DNA from: JACPWY01 sp964603655
GTDB taxonomy: Bacteria; Bdellovibrionota; FAC87; UBA2466
NCBI GenBank assembly: GCA_964603655.1
Contig: CAZRVZ010000103.1
Location: 1 to 26,293, forward strand
DNA length: 26,293 nucleotides
Direction: 5' to 3'
This document shows positions 8,652 through 15,995 of the stretch, in pieces. The notes beneath the pieces were generated by a model. The model was not told the DNA's origin, searched no databases, and was given only the letters and a program-made list of their open reading frames with translations. The number at the start of each line of letters is the position of its first letter. Position 1 is the stretch's first letter. The position numbers and the translations under genes were made by a program.

Positions 8652-8934
8652 CGAGTACCTCAAGGTTTACGAGGCAAGACTCAAAATGGCGGGATCCGAG
8701 CTGACGCGTGTTCGGGCCGATGTTGATTTTTATGCATCGCAGCAATTAAGACTTGAAAAGCTTCTCGGCAAAGGGGCCGTCACCACTGAGGAATATGAGC
8801 GCACGGTTGCCGATTACAAAAAAGCCGCTGCCCTGGAAACCCTGGCCCTGGCTCTCGTTGACGAAAAGAGGGCGGAGCTGGCCATCGTTTCCCACAAAAT
8901 ACTTTCTGGCGAAGCGATTTCGACCTGCCGGTAA
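8581..8934 (+). CDS. Secreted helical-hairpin protein with adaptor-like TolC-contact motif
   Basis: The ATG at 8581 is preceded by GGGAGGG (8571-8577), which decides the start over the ATG at 8569. The 117-aa product has a signal peptide (hydrophobic 7-18), then two long charged helices joined by a turn. The turn reads RLEKLLGKGAVTTEEYERT (57-75): R57, L61 and T68 match the RxxxLxxxxxxS/T motif with which HlyD/AcrA/MacA hairpin tips dock on TolC. There is no lipoyl or beta-barrel domain, so this is a hairpin without an adaptor body. It lies downstream of a complete permease/adaptor/TolC/ATPase set. A role as TolC plug, spacer or regulator is inference; a remnant of a second adaptor gene is the alternative. 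Confidence 0.6.
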   Translation: MFQIFHLCSLVLLLCTASFSSVNDEYLKVYEARLKMAGSELTRVRADVDFYASQQLRLEKLLGKGAVTTEEYERTVADYKKAAALETLALALVDEKRAELAIVSHKILSGEAISTCR

Positions 8935-8959
8935 CGGCTCCACCTGCCGGTACGGGCTC
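8923..8959 (+). repeat. Tandem 19-bp-period duplication over the stop of the hairpin gene
   Basis: 8923-8940 and 8942-8959 match at 16 of 18 positions (ACCTGCCGGTA...GGCTC). The first copy contains the TAA stop at 8932-8934. Confidence 0.7.
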
Positions 8960-8966
8960 GACTCGG

Positions 8967-8975
8967 TGGTATACT
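8967..8975 (+). promoter_or_regulatory. Extended -10 immediately before the 8982 gene
   Basis: TGGTATACT fits TG-n-TATAAT with one change. Its predicted start point falls at about 8982, on the A of the ATG itself, implying a leaderless mRNA. No Shine-Dalgarno sequence is seen before that ATG. Confidence 0.45.
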
Positions 8976-8981
8976 ATTTGG

Positions 8982-9839
8982 ATGACATTATTCTACCTCT
9001 TTGCAACCTTACTCTCCGCCGGCCAATTTCCCGTATATGAGATTCCGTTTTCCGGCGTCTCGCGTGATAATTTCATCGAAGGATCGATTGCGGGAAAGCT
9101 GGCGCAGTCGGCTCTGTATGCGTCGCTGACGCCGAAACCGTTCGTCTATGCGACCGATTTTAAGAATGACGGTGATGCCGCGTTTGTCGTGGCCGGTGTG
9201 AACCCATCCAGTCGCCTGCGCAAACTGCGCTCGCTCACGGGACTGTCCATGGATCGCGTGGACGGGCGCATGGTAGCCTCAAACGCCAAGCTTCTCAAAC
9301 GCGATCTGGCCCACGTCGAGAAATCCTGGACCGGAATCGGAAACGTCGGCATCCGCCGTTCCAACGACGGATTTTTGAGCAGTGGCGAAAAATTTCTCGA
9401 GCGCCTGATGGCCGATAACGACCTGGTATTGGGACAAAAGCTTACCCACCAGAAAGTGGCCGAGCCCCTCATGAAAGCCATTGGGACCTTTGAAGCGGCA
9501 CAGGCCGACGGCACGTTTGAATATGGCGGTAAAAAATACGCTATTAAGGCCGGCAAGATGGCGGGCGACAGCTTTCTTTTCGATCTCCTTAAGAAGAGCG
9601 ATATTCGTCGGACCAGTCGCAGCGGTTGGATCGGGTTTGGCATGCAGGGGAGTCCGTTTAACGATGAATTATTCGCCAACTGGTATTTCGAAATCACGCC
9701 CGCGACAGGCGGAAAGGGTATTCGAGGGGACGCGCTCACCAGCCAGTTGATTTACCGCTACGGTTTCTATCAGGGCGGCAAATACCGCATGGATCCGTCG
9801 GCCATCATCCGGTTTTTCGAAATCAAATCCGCGACCTGA
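8982..9839 (+). CDS. Secreted protein of unknown function
   Basis: The 285-aa product starts with a short hydrophobic signal peptide (residues 2-14), followed by a mixed alpha/beta sequence without membrane segments. I recognise no family. Features include a basic middle section with many Lys/Arg, and an aromatic-rich end (GSPFNDELFANWYFEI, LIYRYGFYQGGKYRMD). It begins right after a strong -10 motif with no ribosome-binding site, and ends 23 nt from the convergent ZnuA-like gene. It could be a periplasmic or exported effector-like protein, but nothing in the sequence assigns a role. Confidence 0.7.
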   Translation: MTLFYLFATLLSAGQFPVYEIPFSGVSRDNFIEGSIAGKLAQSALYASLTPKPFVYATDFKNDGDAAFVVAGVNPSSRLRKLRSLTGLSMDRVDGRMVASNAKLLKRDLAHVEKSWTGIGNVGIRRSNDGFLSSGEKFLERLMADNDLVLGQKLTHQKVAEPLMKAIGTFEAAQADGTFEYGGKKYAIKAGKMAGDSFLFDLLKKSDIRRTSRSGWIGFGMQGSPFNDELFANWYFEITPATGGKGIRGDALTSQLIYRYGFYQGGKYRMDPSAIIRFFEIKSAT

Positions 9840-9862
9840 TTGGCGTCTCTTGGGGCTCGCCC

Positions 9863-10771
9863 TTAGCGAACCCCGTTTAACAGCGACTCGACAAGATGCT
9901 TCTGTAGTTTTTCATAATCATTCAACTTTCCACCCGGTTGAACGGATGTCGCGACGCGAGCGGTTCGAATCCCCGAGATCTCCGAAAAGCGATCCATTGT
10001 CTTTTGTGGTGCATATTCGCCGGACAAAGCCACCTTCACTCCGGCATTTTTGGCGCCCTGTGCAATCTCGGCAATCCGGCCGGCAGAAGGGGGGACACCC
10101 GGCTTTTCTTCGATACTGCCAAACGAGCGGATTCCATATGCCTCGACGAAATAGGCGAATTCCTTGTGGTACTCGATAACGTGAGGCCTGGGCAGTTTCA
10201 AAAATGGCGACAGCTGGACCCGGTTTTGTTCTAAAAGACGGTCCAGTTTTTTTACGAGAGCCTGAAGGTTTTTGTCGTACGCTACCCCATGCATGGGATC
10301 CACCCGCTTGAGAGCGAAAGCTATCTGGGAGCTTGCTTCGCCCAATGCCTTGGGACTCAGCCAGAAATGGGGATTGCCGCCCGGGTGTGTGTCTCCCATC
10401 GAGCGATCGGTTTTGCCCACCGGCAGATCCAGAGCGGCACGAACCCCTAGACCAAGCTCGCAGTACCCTTTCCCCCCAGGCTGGACCTGGGCGTTTCCCG
10501 AACGCGCGAGCACCTTGGGCATCCACCCGATCTCAAGGTCCATACCCACGATACAGACGATATCGGCGGCCGCCACCCGACGAATGAACTCGGGATTGGC
10601 ATCCACATAATGCGGGTTCTCGGTACCGCTCAGAAGGGGCGTTACCAGGGCGAACTCCCTGCCGATTTCCGCTGCCGCCCAGGCCAAATCCGTTGTCGAC
10701 GTAACAACGGAAATCCTAGCGAAACACTCAGGTATCGCTACGAAAATGAATAGCAGAAACAACCAAGGCAT
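9863..10771 (-). CDS. ZnuA/TroA-type metal-binding protein of an ABC importer
   Basis: The 302-aa periplasmic protein has a signal peptide (residues 1-18) and the cluster A-I substrate-binding fold. The four expected metal ligands are visible: H54 in TENPHYVD, H135 in GGNPHFWLSP, H202 in VIEYHKEFAYF, and E252 in LSGEYAPQ. A His-containing loop (H129) is short, unlike the long His-rich loop of E. coli ZnuA, so Zn versus Mn is not settled. It is the last gene of a - strand unit, 12 nt after the outer-membrane protein gene. No cognate permease or ATPase is in the window. Confidence 0.88.
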   Translation of the reverse strand: MPWLFLLFIFVAIPECFARISVVTSTTDLAWAAAEIGREFALVTPLLSGTENPHYVDANPEFIRRVAAADIVCIVGMDLEIGWMPKVLARSGNAQVQPGGKGYCELGLGVRAALDLPVGKTDRSMGDTHPGGNPHFWLSPKALGEASSQIAFALKRVDPMHGVAYDKNLQALVKKLDRLLEQNRVQLSPFLKLPRPHVIEYHKEFAYFVEAYGIRSFGSIEEKPGVPPSAGRIAEIAQGAKNAGVKVALSGEYAPQKTMDRFSEISGIRTARVATSVQPGGKLNDYEKLQKHLVESLLNGVR

Positions 10772-10783
10772 GGCTTTTACTCT

Positions 10784-11845
10784 CTAAAAATCATGGGCCG
10801 GGTGGGAACCCAAAATGAAAACAGCCTGAAGTTCAATAAATCTTTGGGCATTGGATTCCGCCCCCTGCTCGAGGTGGCCTGTAGCATTGTAGGCTAGACG
10901 GATCGTCGAAAACTCACTGGCCTTATAGGTAATCGTGGGGACTATCCCAAAATCATAATTGCCTAACCGATTATTTTCGGCGTCGACCCTGCTCAAAACC
11001 GTAAACCCATCCAGACGCATTCCCAGTGAAAGGCTTTGTCCCAACCCCATCTGCGGGAAGACATAAAATCCAAAAATATCCTCGGCGTCTCCCGTGGCGG
11101 GAGTACTGCGACGAAACCAAAACTCGGATTGAAACAGGAATTTCAAATTCTGAGCCTCGCGCCACTTCGCCGTGAGGTCTAATCCCCAGAAAGAGGATTT
11201 TACTCCTGCGCTATCGGTACGACCCAGATAGTTGAGACCGGCCTGCAGGCCACCGCCCCCAAAAAGGGAACGGTAGGTTGCCAGTCGCGCGTAGTGAGTG
11301 GCAACATTCGGCTTGGTCCCGCGGCCGTGAACGTGGCCGAATTTCCAGCCATTCGTCACACCAATCGTCAGATCGAGATAAAACGGTACCGGCATGAGAA
11401 CTGCGTACTCGATGCCGGAGTCGCTAATTCCCTCTTCCCCAAAAAGATCGGCAAAAATTTTTGGAGCCGAGGTAAACGGCCAGTCGTGACGGTGAAACTG
11501 ATTCAACCGGCCGATTCCCAAAAAATATTGCCCTATCCGGAAACGGGAGCGCGGGATGAGGCGGGTCGATCCCAGAGTCAATTCGTGCAACTCGAAAACC
11601 ACCTCCCCTTTCTCGTCGTGGGCCGCCATGGCCAGGGAACCGTCGAAGAGGTGATCGATCGGGGCGTAAAGAAGGATCTCCGCTTCACGGGGAAGAAAAG
11701 TGCCGTCAGCGGTTCCGCCGAAGCCGCCGACAAGATCTCCGGCAGCGGAGATCTCAAGGCCGGTCCCGGCCGGCTCGGCCCGTGCCGGCTGGGTCCCGAT
11801 GATTCCCACGATTAGGAGTATGACTATGCTGCCGAGTCGAAACAT
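10784..11845 (-). CDS. Outer-membrane beta-barrel protein, probable metal-uptake porin
   Basis: Starting at the ATG at 11845 (a TTG 15 nt upstream is in frame but less likely), the 353-aa product has a signal peptide ending ARA. The rest is alternating polar/hydrophobic strands with many Gly and aromatic residues and a terminal Phe, as in outer-membrane barrels. It contains several His clusters (FHRHDWPF, GHVHGRG, final HPAHDF) that could touch metal. It lies between a lipoprotein gene and a ZnuA-like gene in the same orientation, with gaps of 25 and 12 nt. Carriage of metal across the outer membrane is inferred from that context; the fold itself is well supported. Confidence 0.7.
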   Translation of the reverse strand: MFRLGSIVILLIVGIIGTQPARAEPAGTGLEISAAGDLVGGFGGTADGTFLPREAEILLYAPIDHLFDGSLAMAAHDEKGEVVFELHELTLGSTRLIPRSRFRIGQYFLGIGRLNQFHRHDWPFTSAPKIFADLFGEEGISDSGIEYAVLMPVPFYLDLTIGVTNGWKFGHVHGRGTKPNVATHYARLATYRSLFGGGGLQAGLNYLGRTDSAGVKSSFWGLDLTAKWREAQNLKFLFQSEFWFRRSTPATGDAEDIFGFYVFPQMGLGQSLSLGMRLDGFTVLSRVDAENNRLGNYDFGIVPTITYKASEFSTIRLAYNATGHLEQGAESNAQRFIELQAVFILGSHPAHDF

Positions 11846-11870
11846 GCGACTTTCTTTCAAATAAGAAAGC

Positions 11871-12536
11871 CTATTCTACTTCGTGACCCTTGCCTACGGT
11901 AGCCTCGGTAACCTTGGCCTTCGCGAGCACGAATCCCCAGAACGAGGCGCTTCCCTGACCGGGACACTCCATGCCCTCGGTTTCCGAGTTCAGCCTTGCA
12001 TTATCCGCCGTTAACTCGGTTGTCGAAGCGTCCCAGACCAATACATGGGCCGGCGATTCATCGTTGTGAACGTCGAGCTGAAAGCTCAAGTCCCCAGAGG
12101 CATCGATGTCTGAGAATCGGCTTGATACGTCGGTGCTCTTTTCTCCGGCGAGGAGTTTCACAGATAGTGCATTGGTGTGGCGCGAGAACAGAATTCCAAC
12201 GCCGTTTTGTAACTTATTGTCGGCATTGGCGATGAGTGTCAGGCTTGCCCCGTCCTCGAGCTGGAATTTCAGGCCGAAGCTATGAGCTGACTCCGCCTTG
12301 TTGTCGAGCGGCATCCTGTAAACGATGCTGCCGCTTCCGGAAATTGCGGTACCGGAATGGGTGAGTGAGCCCGCATCAACGATAATGTAATCCAGACCAC
12401 CCAGGGTGTAGGTCTGGGAGCTTGTTTTGGAACATCCAGAGAAAAGAGGCGCGCCGAGAATCAAAGTGAGCGCCATTTTGACGGCAGTTAAAGTGTTCAT
12501 TGTTTTCGTTGTTTTCGCTGTTTTAGTTGTTTTCAT
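11871..12536 (-). CDS. Lipoprotein of unknown function, first gene of the metal-uptake unit
   Basis: I chose the ATG at 12536 because AAGGA lies 9 nt upstream and the resulting N-terminus is a lipoprotein signal ending LFSGC (Cys35). An open frame continues 67 codons further up without such signals. The 221-aa protein has an unusual n-region of repeated Lys-Thr triplets (MKTTKTAKTTKT), coded by a 9-nt tandem repeat. The mature part is beta-rich with alternating strands and resembles a jelly-roll or lectin-like sandwich, though I cannot name a family. Its neighbours suggest a role at the outer membrane in metal acquisition. Confidence 0.7.
   Translation of the reverse strand: MKTTKTAKTTKTMNTLTAVKMALTLILGAPLFSGCSKTSSQTYTLGGLDYIIVDAGSLTHSGTAISGSGSIVYRMPLDNKAESAHSFGLKFQLEDGASLTLIANADNKLQNGVGILFSRHTNALSVKLLAGEKSTDVSSRFSDIDASGDLSFQLDVHNDESPAHVLVWDASTTELTADNARLNSETEGMECPGQGSASFWGFVLAKAKVTEATVGKGHEVE
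12502..12534. repeat. 9-nt tandem repeat coding Lys-Thr triplets
   Basis: Units GTTTTCGTT, GTTTTCGCT, GTTTTAGTT and the start of a fourth follow one another on the + strand. They encode the KTT/KTA/KTT series in the signal-peptide n-region of the - strand lipoprotein. The repeat is short and could vary in copy number by slippage. Confidence 0.65.
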
Positions 12537-12916
12537 AGGGGCATCCTTAAAATTACGGGTTCGCATCAGGGCCTTTGTGCCCGATTCCACGAGGCGGTGC
12601 AACGACATTATTTTCGCTCTATCTTCTCTGCTCCCTTTCGGTGGGCCAGGTATTTGTGCAATCCGCCCGTGGAACCTGTGTTTAATGTGATAAATCTCCG
12701 TAAATTTGCCGGTTTTCACACCGTTTACCGGATGCATCCAGGTACCGGCACCGACTGATCACTCTTTCGACACCGCCGACTAGTTTTTATGCAGCTTCAC
12801 CACCGTCGCTGATTTTGCGGCCTGACGTTTTTGGGAAATAAATCAGTCGCATAGGCCCAAACTCCAAACGAACGGTCGGACTTGCTTTGGGCACTACTTT
12901 TGCAGTGTCATGTCGC
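12537..12916. other. Divergent intergenic region with palindrome and promoter motifs
   Basis: This 380-nt gap separates the - strand metal-uptake unit from the + strand lipoprotein gene. It holds GGATGCATCC inside a longer imperfect palindrome at 12726-12744 (TACC arm, one bulged A, GGTA arm), which could be a regulator site. A sigma-54-like element lies at its right end. I could not place a convincing sigma-70 promoter for the - strand unit. Confidence 0.4.
12888..12904 (+). promoter_or_regulatory. Sigma-54-type -24/-12 element before the 12917 lipoprotein
   Basis: TGGGCACTACTTTTGCA matches YTGGCACGNNNNTTGCW with two changes and has the required GG-N10-GC spacing (GG 12890-12891, GC 12902-12903). 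The predicted start is about 12915, 2 nt before the ATG. Confidence 0.4.
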
Positions 12917-13339
12917 ATGGGACCGTCCATCACAGCCTCTCTGACATGCCTGATGGTTTTTTGCCTTCTCCTGTGCGGATGCGGCACCGGAAAGGATGTC
13001 GGAGCGACCGAAATTACGAACGCGGGGTTGGCCAATACCCAGGCCGTTTATGATACTGCAACAAAAACCTTGCGATTGAAGCTGGGAAATCCGGAAATCA
13101 CGCTCCACATCTCGGGATCATCCGTCTCGGGCATTAAGGCTAGTGAATCCACTTCCGGCCCGTATTCTGTTTTTAATGGAGTTGCCAACCTCATTATCGA
13201 ATCCCATGGATCGGCCGACCTAGGCCCATTGGAGATTGACGGTAATCTTGAAGTTTCCGCTGCCAAAGGAATCTACGTCGGCGGAATCATCGTCACAGGC
13301 GGCAGCGCCATCGGCGGCGTCGTCGGAATCAGCCCTTAA
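12917..13339 (+). CDS. Small lipoprotein of unknown function
   Basis: From the ATG at 12917 the 140-aa product has a typical lipoprotein signal ending LLCGC (Cys22). In-frame TTG and GTG codons upstream are less likely. The mature domain is rich in Gly, Ser, Ile and Val, with regular beta strands (TLRLKLGNPEITLHISG, ADLGPLEIDGNLEVSA) and a glycine-rich hydrophobic C-terminus (GGIIVTGGSAIGGVVGI). No family is recognised. There is no Shine-Dalgarno sequence, and a sigma-54-like promoter ends almost at the ATG. Its last 11 nt overlap the end of convergent surE. Confidence 0.65.
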   Translation: MGPSITASLTCLMVFCLLLCGCGTGKDVGATEITNAGLANTQAVYDTATKTLRLKLGNPEITLHISGSSVSGIKASESTSGPYSVFNGVANLIIESHGSADLGPLEIDGNLEVSAAKGIYVGGIIVTGGSAIGGVVGISP

Positions 13340-14102
13340 ACACACTCGCCGTTAGCGTCGAGTAAAACTGCTGGTGCGTGCAATCGATGGTGATGGGAGT
13401 CACCGCCACGTACCCCTCGTTCACCACAAAACAATCGGTATCCTCGCCCCCTTCAAAGCGCAGGTAGTGGCCACCAATCCAAAAATAGTCTTTTCCCCGC
13501 GGATCGGACCGACGACTCACCTCATTGGCGTAAAACCGAAATCCCTGCCGCGTAATTTTCACCCCGCGAATCTGGGCGCGATCCCGATTCGGAATATTTA
13601 CATTGAGCAAAGTATGCGGCGGAAAAGTAACACCGCGGGTAGTTTCGACAACCTGGCGGGCAAGAACCGCCGCCATCTCGAAACGATAGGGCTCCGACGG
13701 GTAATTGGGCAGCGTCTGATGCAAATCCACCAAGGAAACGGCATAGCTCGGTATGTTCATCAACGCTCCCTCGCGAGCCGCAGCCACCGTACCGGAGTAG
13801 TGAATATCGGTTCCGAGATTGGCGCCGCGGTTCGTCCCGGACAGAATGATATCCGGAGGACCCTTCATCACTTCTCGAATGCCTAAATAAATGCAATCGG
13901 CGGGAGTACCAGAGGTCGAATATACCTGGTCACCGTGGTGGGTGATTCGAAGCGGCTTATGGAGCGTAAGACTGTGGCCCGCGGTGCTGCGCTCGCGGTG
14001 GGGCGCCACCACCGTCACATCACCGATGACCCTCATCTCCTTGGCTAAAGCATGAATTCCAGGAGACTCGATCCCGTCGTCGTTACTTATAAGAATCTTC
14101 AT
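13329..14102 (-). CDS. surE: 5'/3'-nucleotidase SurE
   Basis: The 257-aa protein opens with MKILISNDDGIESPG. The metal ligands D8 and D9, S39 in RERSTAGHS, and N91/N95 in SGTNRGANLG are all present. SurE removes phosphate from nucleoside monophosphates, and often from short polyphosphate, in a metal-dependent reaction. Length and motif order are standard for the family. Its ATG overlaps the prfB stop as ATGA (14099-14102), so the two are translationally coupled. Confidence 0.95.
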   Translation of the reverse strand: MKILISNDDGIESPGIHALAKEMRVIGDVTVVAPHRERSTAGHSLTLHKPLRITHHGDQVYSTSGTPADCIYLGIREVMKGPPDIILSGTNRGANLGTDIHYSGTVAAAREGALMNIPSYAVSLVDLHQTLPNYPSEPYRFEMAAVLARQVVETTRGVTFPPHTLLNVNIPNRDRAQIRGVKITRQGFRFYANEVSRRSDPRGKDYFWIGGHYLRFEGGEDTDCFVVNEGYVAVTPITIDCTHQQFYSTLTASVFKG

Positions 14103-15215
14103 CCTCGCCCCTTTGCCATAAGATACTTTTCGATAAAAACCTGAAGTCGGCCATCGAGCACCGCCATAACGTCACCCGATTCGTGATCGGTACGGTGATC
14201 TTTTATCAGGCGGTACGGGTGCAGTACATAAGAACGGATCTGACTTCCCCAGGCGATATCCATTTTCGAATCCTCAATCACCTTCTGCTCAGCCCGTTTG
14301 ATCTCGAGCTCCCTTTCGTACATTCTGGCCTTTAAAATCTTCATCGCCACCGCGCGATTCTGGTGTTGCGATCGTTCGTTTTGACATTGGACGACGATGC
14401 CCGTCGGAAGGTGAGTCAACCTCACCGCGGAGTCGGTTTTATTCACCTTCTGGCCGCCTGCGCCACCCGCCCGATAGGTGTCCACGCGTAGATCCTTTTC
14501 CAGAACTTCGATTTCTATCTCCTCTTCAATATCCGGAAAAACATACACCGAGGCAAACGAGGTGTGACGCCGGTTGTTGGAATCGAACGGGGAAACACGA
14601 ACGAGTCGATGTACCCCCACCTCGGCTGAGAGAAAACCGAATGAAAACTCCCCCTCGACCGTAAAGGTTGCCGATTTCATCCCGGCCTCTTCCCCCACCT
14701 GAGTATCAACGATATTGGTCTTAAACCCCGCATCTTCGCAGTATCTCAGATACATCCGCATAAGCATCTGCGCCCAATCCTGGGCTTCGGTTCCGCCAGC
14801 ACCGGCATTTATCGAGACGATCGCATTGGCGCGATCGTTTGGGCCACTGAGCATTTCCCGTATCTCGAGCTCGCGCACCGCTTTTTCAGAACGAGCCAGC
14901 TCCACGGCGGCATCCGCGAGATTGCCAGGGGTTGGGTCATCTATTGCAAACTGAGTCAAAACCAGGAAATCGGAAACCGAGCGATCAGCCTCGATCCATT
15001 TGCTTTGCAGACTGGTACGGCCGGCCTTTTCCTTAAGCAGGGTCTTTGCCTTCTTGGAATCGTTCCAAAAACCTTCGGCAACCTCGAGCTGTTCAATTAT
15101 TTCCAGCCGGGTTTTTATTTTAGCGGGTTCAAAGACGCCCCCGGAGGGCCTCCAGGCGCGTTTGCAAGGAGCCGGATTCCCGGCGAAGCTCTTCTAATGT
15201 GGGGACCTCTTGCAT
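14099..15215 (-). CDS. prfB: Peptide chain release factor 2, with programmed +1 frameshift
   Basis: RF2 recognises UGA and UAA stops. The start ATG at 15215 has a strong Shine-Dalgarno (AAGAGGAG). The first 28 codons (MQEVPTLEELRRESGSLQTR...) end at an in-frame TGA (15131-15129). Reading resumes in the +1 frame after CTT, giving 371 aa in total. The RF2-specific SPF tripeptide (VRVSPFDSNN) and the catalytic GGQ (GGAGGQKVNK) are present. An in-frame TTG at 14959 would miss the N-terminal helical domain. The frameshift gives autoregulation: low RF2 lets the ribosome slip past the TGA. The coordinates span both reading frames. Confidence 0.95.
15129..15142 (-). promoter_or_regulatory. RF2 programmed +1 frameshift signal
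   Basis: On the - strand the sequence reads GGGGGCGTCTTTGA: an internal Shine-Dalgarno-like G-run (15142-15138), 3 nt, then CTT-TGA (15134-15129). This is the same architecture as E. coli GGGGGTATCTTTGAC. The stop is codon 29 (26 in E. coli). Confidence 0.93.
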
Positions 15216-15260
15216 GATTTACTCCTCTTGAAACCGGACAATTCAGCCGGCCGAGAGGAA

Positions 15261-15289
15261 ATTTAAACTAACTTAGGCATGACTTGCAA
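15261..15289 (-). promoter_or_regulatory. Sigma-70-type promoter for prfB-surE
   Basis: On the - strand TTGCAA (15289-15284), a 17-bp spacer and TTAAAT (15266-15261) give a 4/6 plus 4/6 match. The predicted start leaves a leader of about 40 nt before the prfB ATG. Confidence 0.45.
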
Positions 15290-15333
15290 CTGCGATCGGC
15301 CACTCTTGCCGGTGGCTGCGCAGGGCGAAGTAT

Positions 15334-15801
15334 TTAGAACCTGGCAAAATTAAAACCGAAGTTGAAACCGGGAAAACCGAACGCAAAACCAAAGGAGAAC
15401 AAACGCCGACCCCTGCCACAACACCGCCCCCGATGGGCACAACGATTGCCGTAACCATGGCGATGGCCACAGCTTCGGAATCCCTGTCCGAATCCCTGTC
15501 CAAATCCCTGTCCAAATCCACCGCCGTATCCCATTTGGCAGCCACCGCCCATGAAACCGCAACCACCCTGCATTGGCATCGCATAACGATAACCGCCACC
15601 GCAGCCACCACCCATCGACCCGCAACCACCCTGCATCCCGTGATTTCCAAGGTAGGAGGGCTGAGACTGAATGTTAATCACATTCACCACCGTGGTCGAA
15701 GTCGGATACTGCATCGGCCTATAAGCTGGCTGTCCCATATAGTTCGCCATTGCGGGAAGCGAAATCGCAAACACCAGAACAATCGAATATAAAGTCTTCA
15801 T
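15334..15801 (-). CDS. Secreted Gly/Cys/Met-rich repeat protein
   Basis: The ATG at 15801 follows GGAGA at a good distance; an ATG 14 codons upstream lacks this. The 155-aa product has a signal peptide cleaved after AMA (residue 19). The mature part contains two copies of the module MQGGCGxMGGGC (56-67 and 77-88), a GFGQ run (about 95-108), a Cys/His/Arg patch (111-133, with C111, C121, C127, C128), and a Phe-rich tail alternating F and G/N that ends in Phe. Eight cysteines plus His and Met suggest metal binding or disulfide cross-linking in the envelope; this is inference. A sigma-54-type promoter precedes it. Confidence 0.75.
   Translation of the reverse strand: MKTLYSIVLVFAISLPAMANYMGQPAYRPMQYPTSTTVVNVINIQSQPSYLGNHGMQGGCGSMGGGCGGGYRYAMPMQGGCGFMGGGCQMGYGGGFGQGFGQGFGQGFRSCGHRHGYGNRCAHRGRCCGRGRRLFSFGFAFGFPGFNFGFNFARF
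15479..15520. repeat. 12-bp tandem repeat encoding the GFGQ run
   Basis: Three 12-nt units AATCCCTGTCC[G/A] at 15479-15490, 15491-15502 and 15503-15514, plus a partial fourth, lie on the + strand. Because the unit is a multiple of 3, slippage would change protein length in frame. Confidence 0.85.
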
Positions 15802-15860
15802 ACAGTCTCCATTCAACAGCAGGACTACCCTGCCGACAGTCAATCTCGAGAGTTAACTAG

Positions 15861-15877
15861 AGCAAGTCACATGCCAA
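15861..15877 (-). promoter_or_regulatory. Sigma-54-type -24/-12 promoter
   Basis: The - strand reads TTGGCATGTGACTTGCT. It matches YTGGCACGNNNNTTGCW at all but one defined position, with GG-N10-GC spacing. The start point would be about 15850, giving a leader of about 49 nt to the ATG at 15801. Confidence 0.55.
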
Positions 15878-15995
15878 GACGGAACGAAACTAGCGGGTGC
15901 CTGAAATCCGGCGACGGACACTGCGGGTGATGGGGAGTGACGATAAACGGCAAAACGACTGATAAAAGTTTAAACATTGAAACACTGAGAATACG

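Noticed and set aside
14099..14959. Release factor starting at an internal TTG (286 aa)
   Set aside because: It would lack the N-terminal domain; the upstream ATG plus frameshift site restores full-length RF2.
15844..15995. Possible small gene between the Gly/Cys-rich gene and coaX
   Set aside because: Only the sigma-54-type motif stands out; no ORF with a ribosome-binding site was found.
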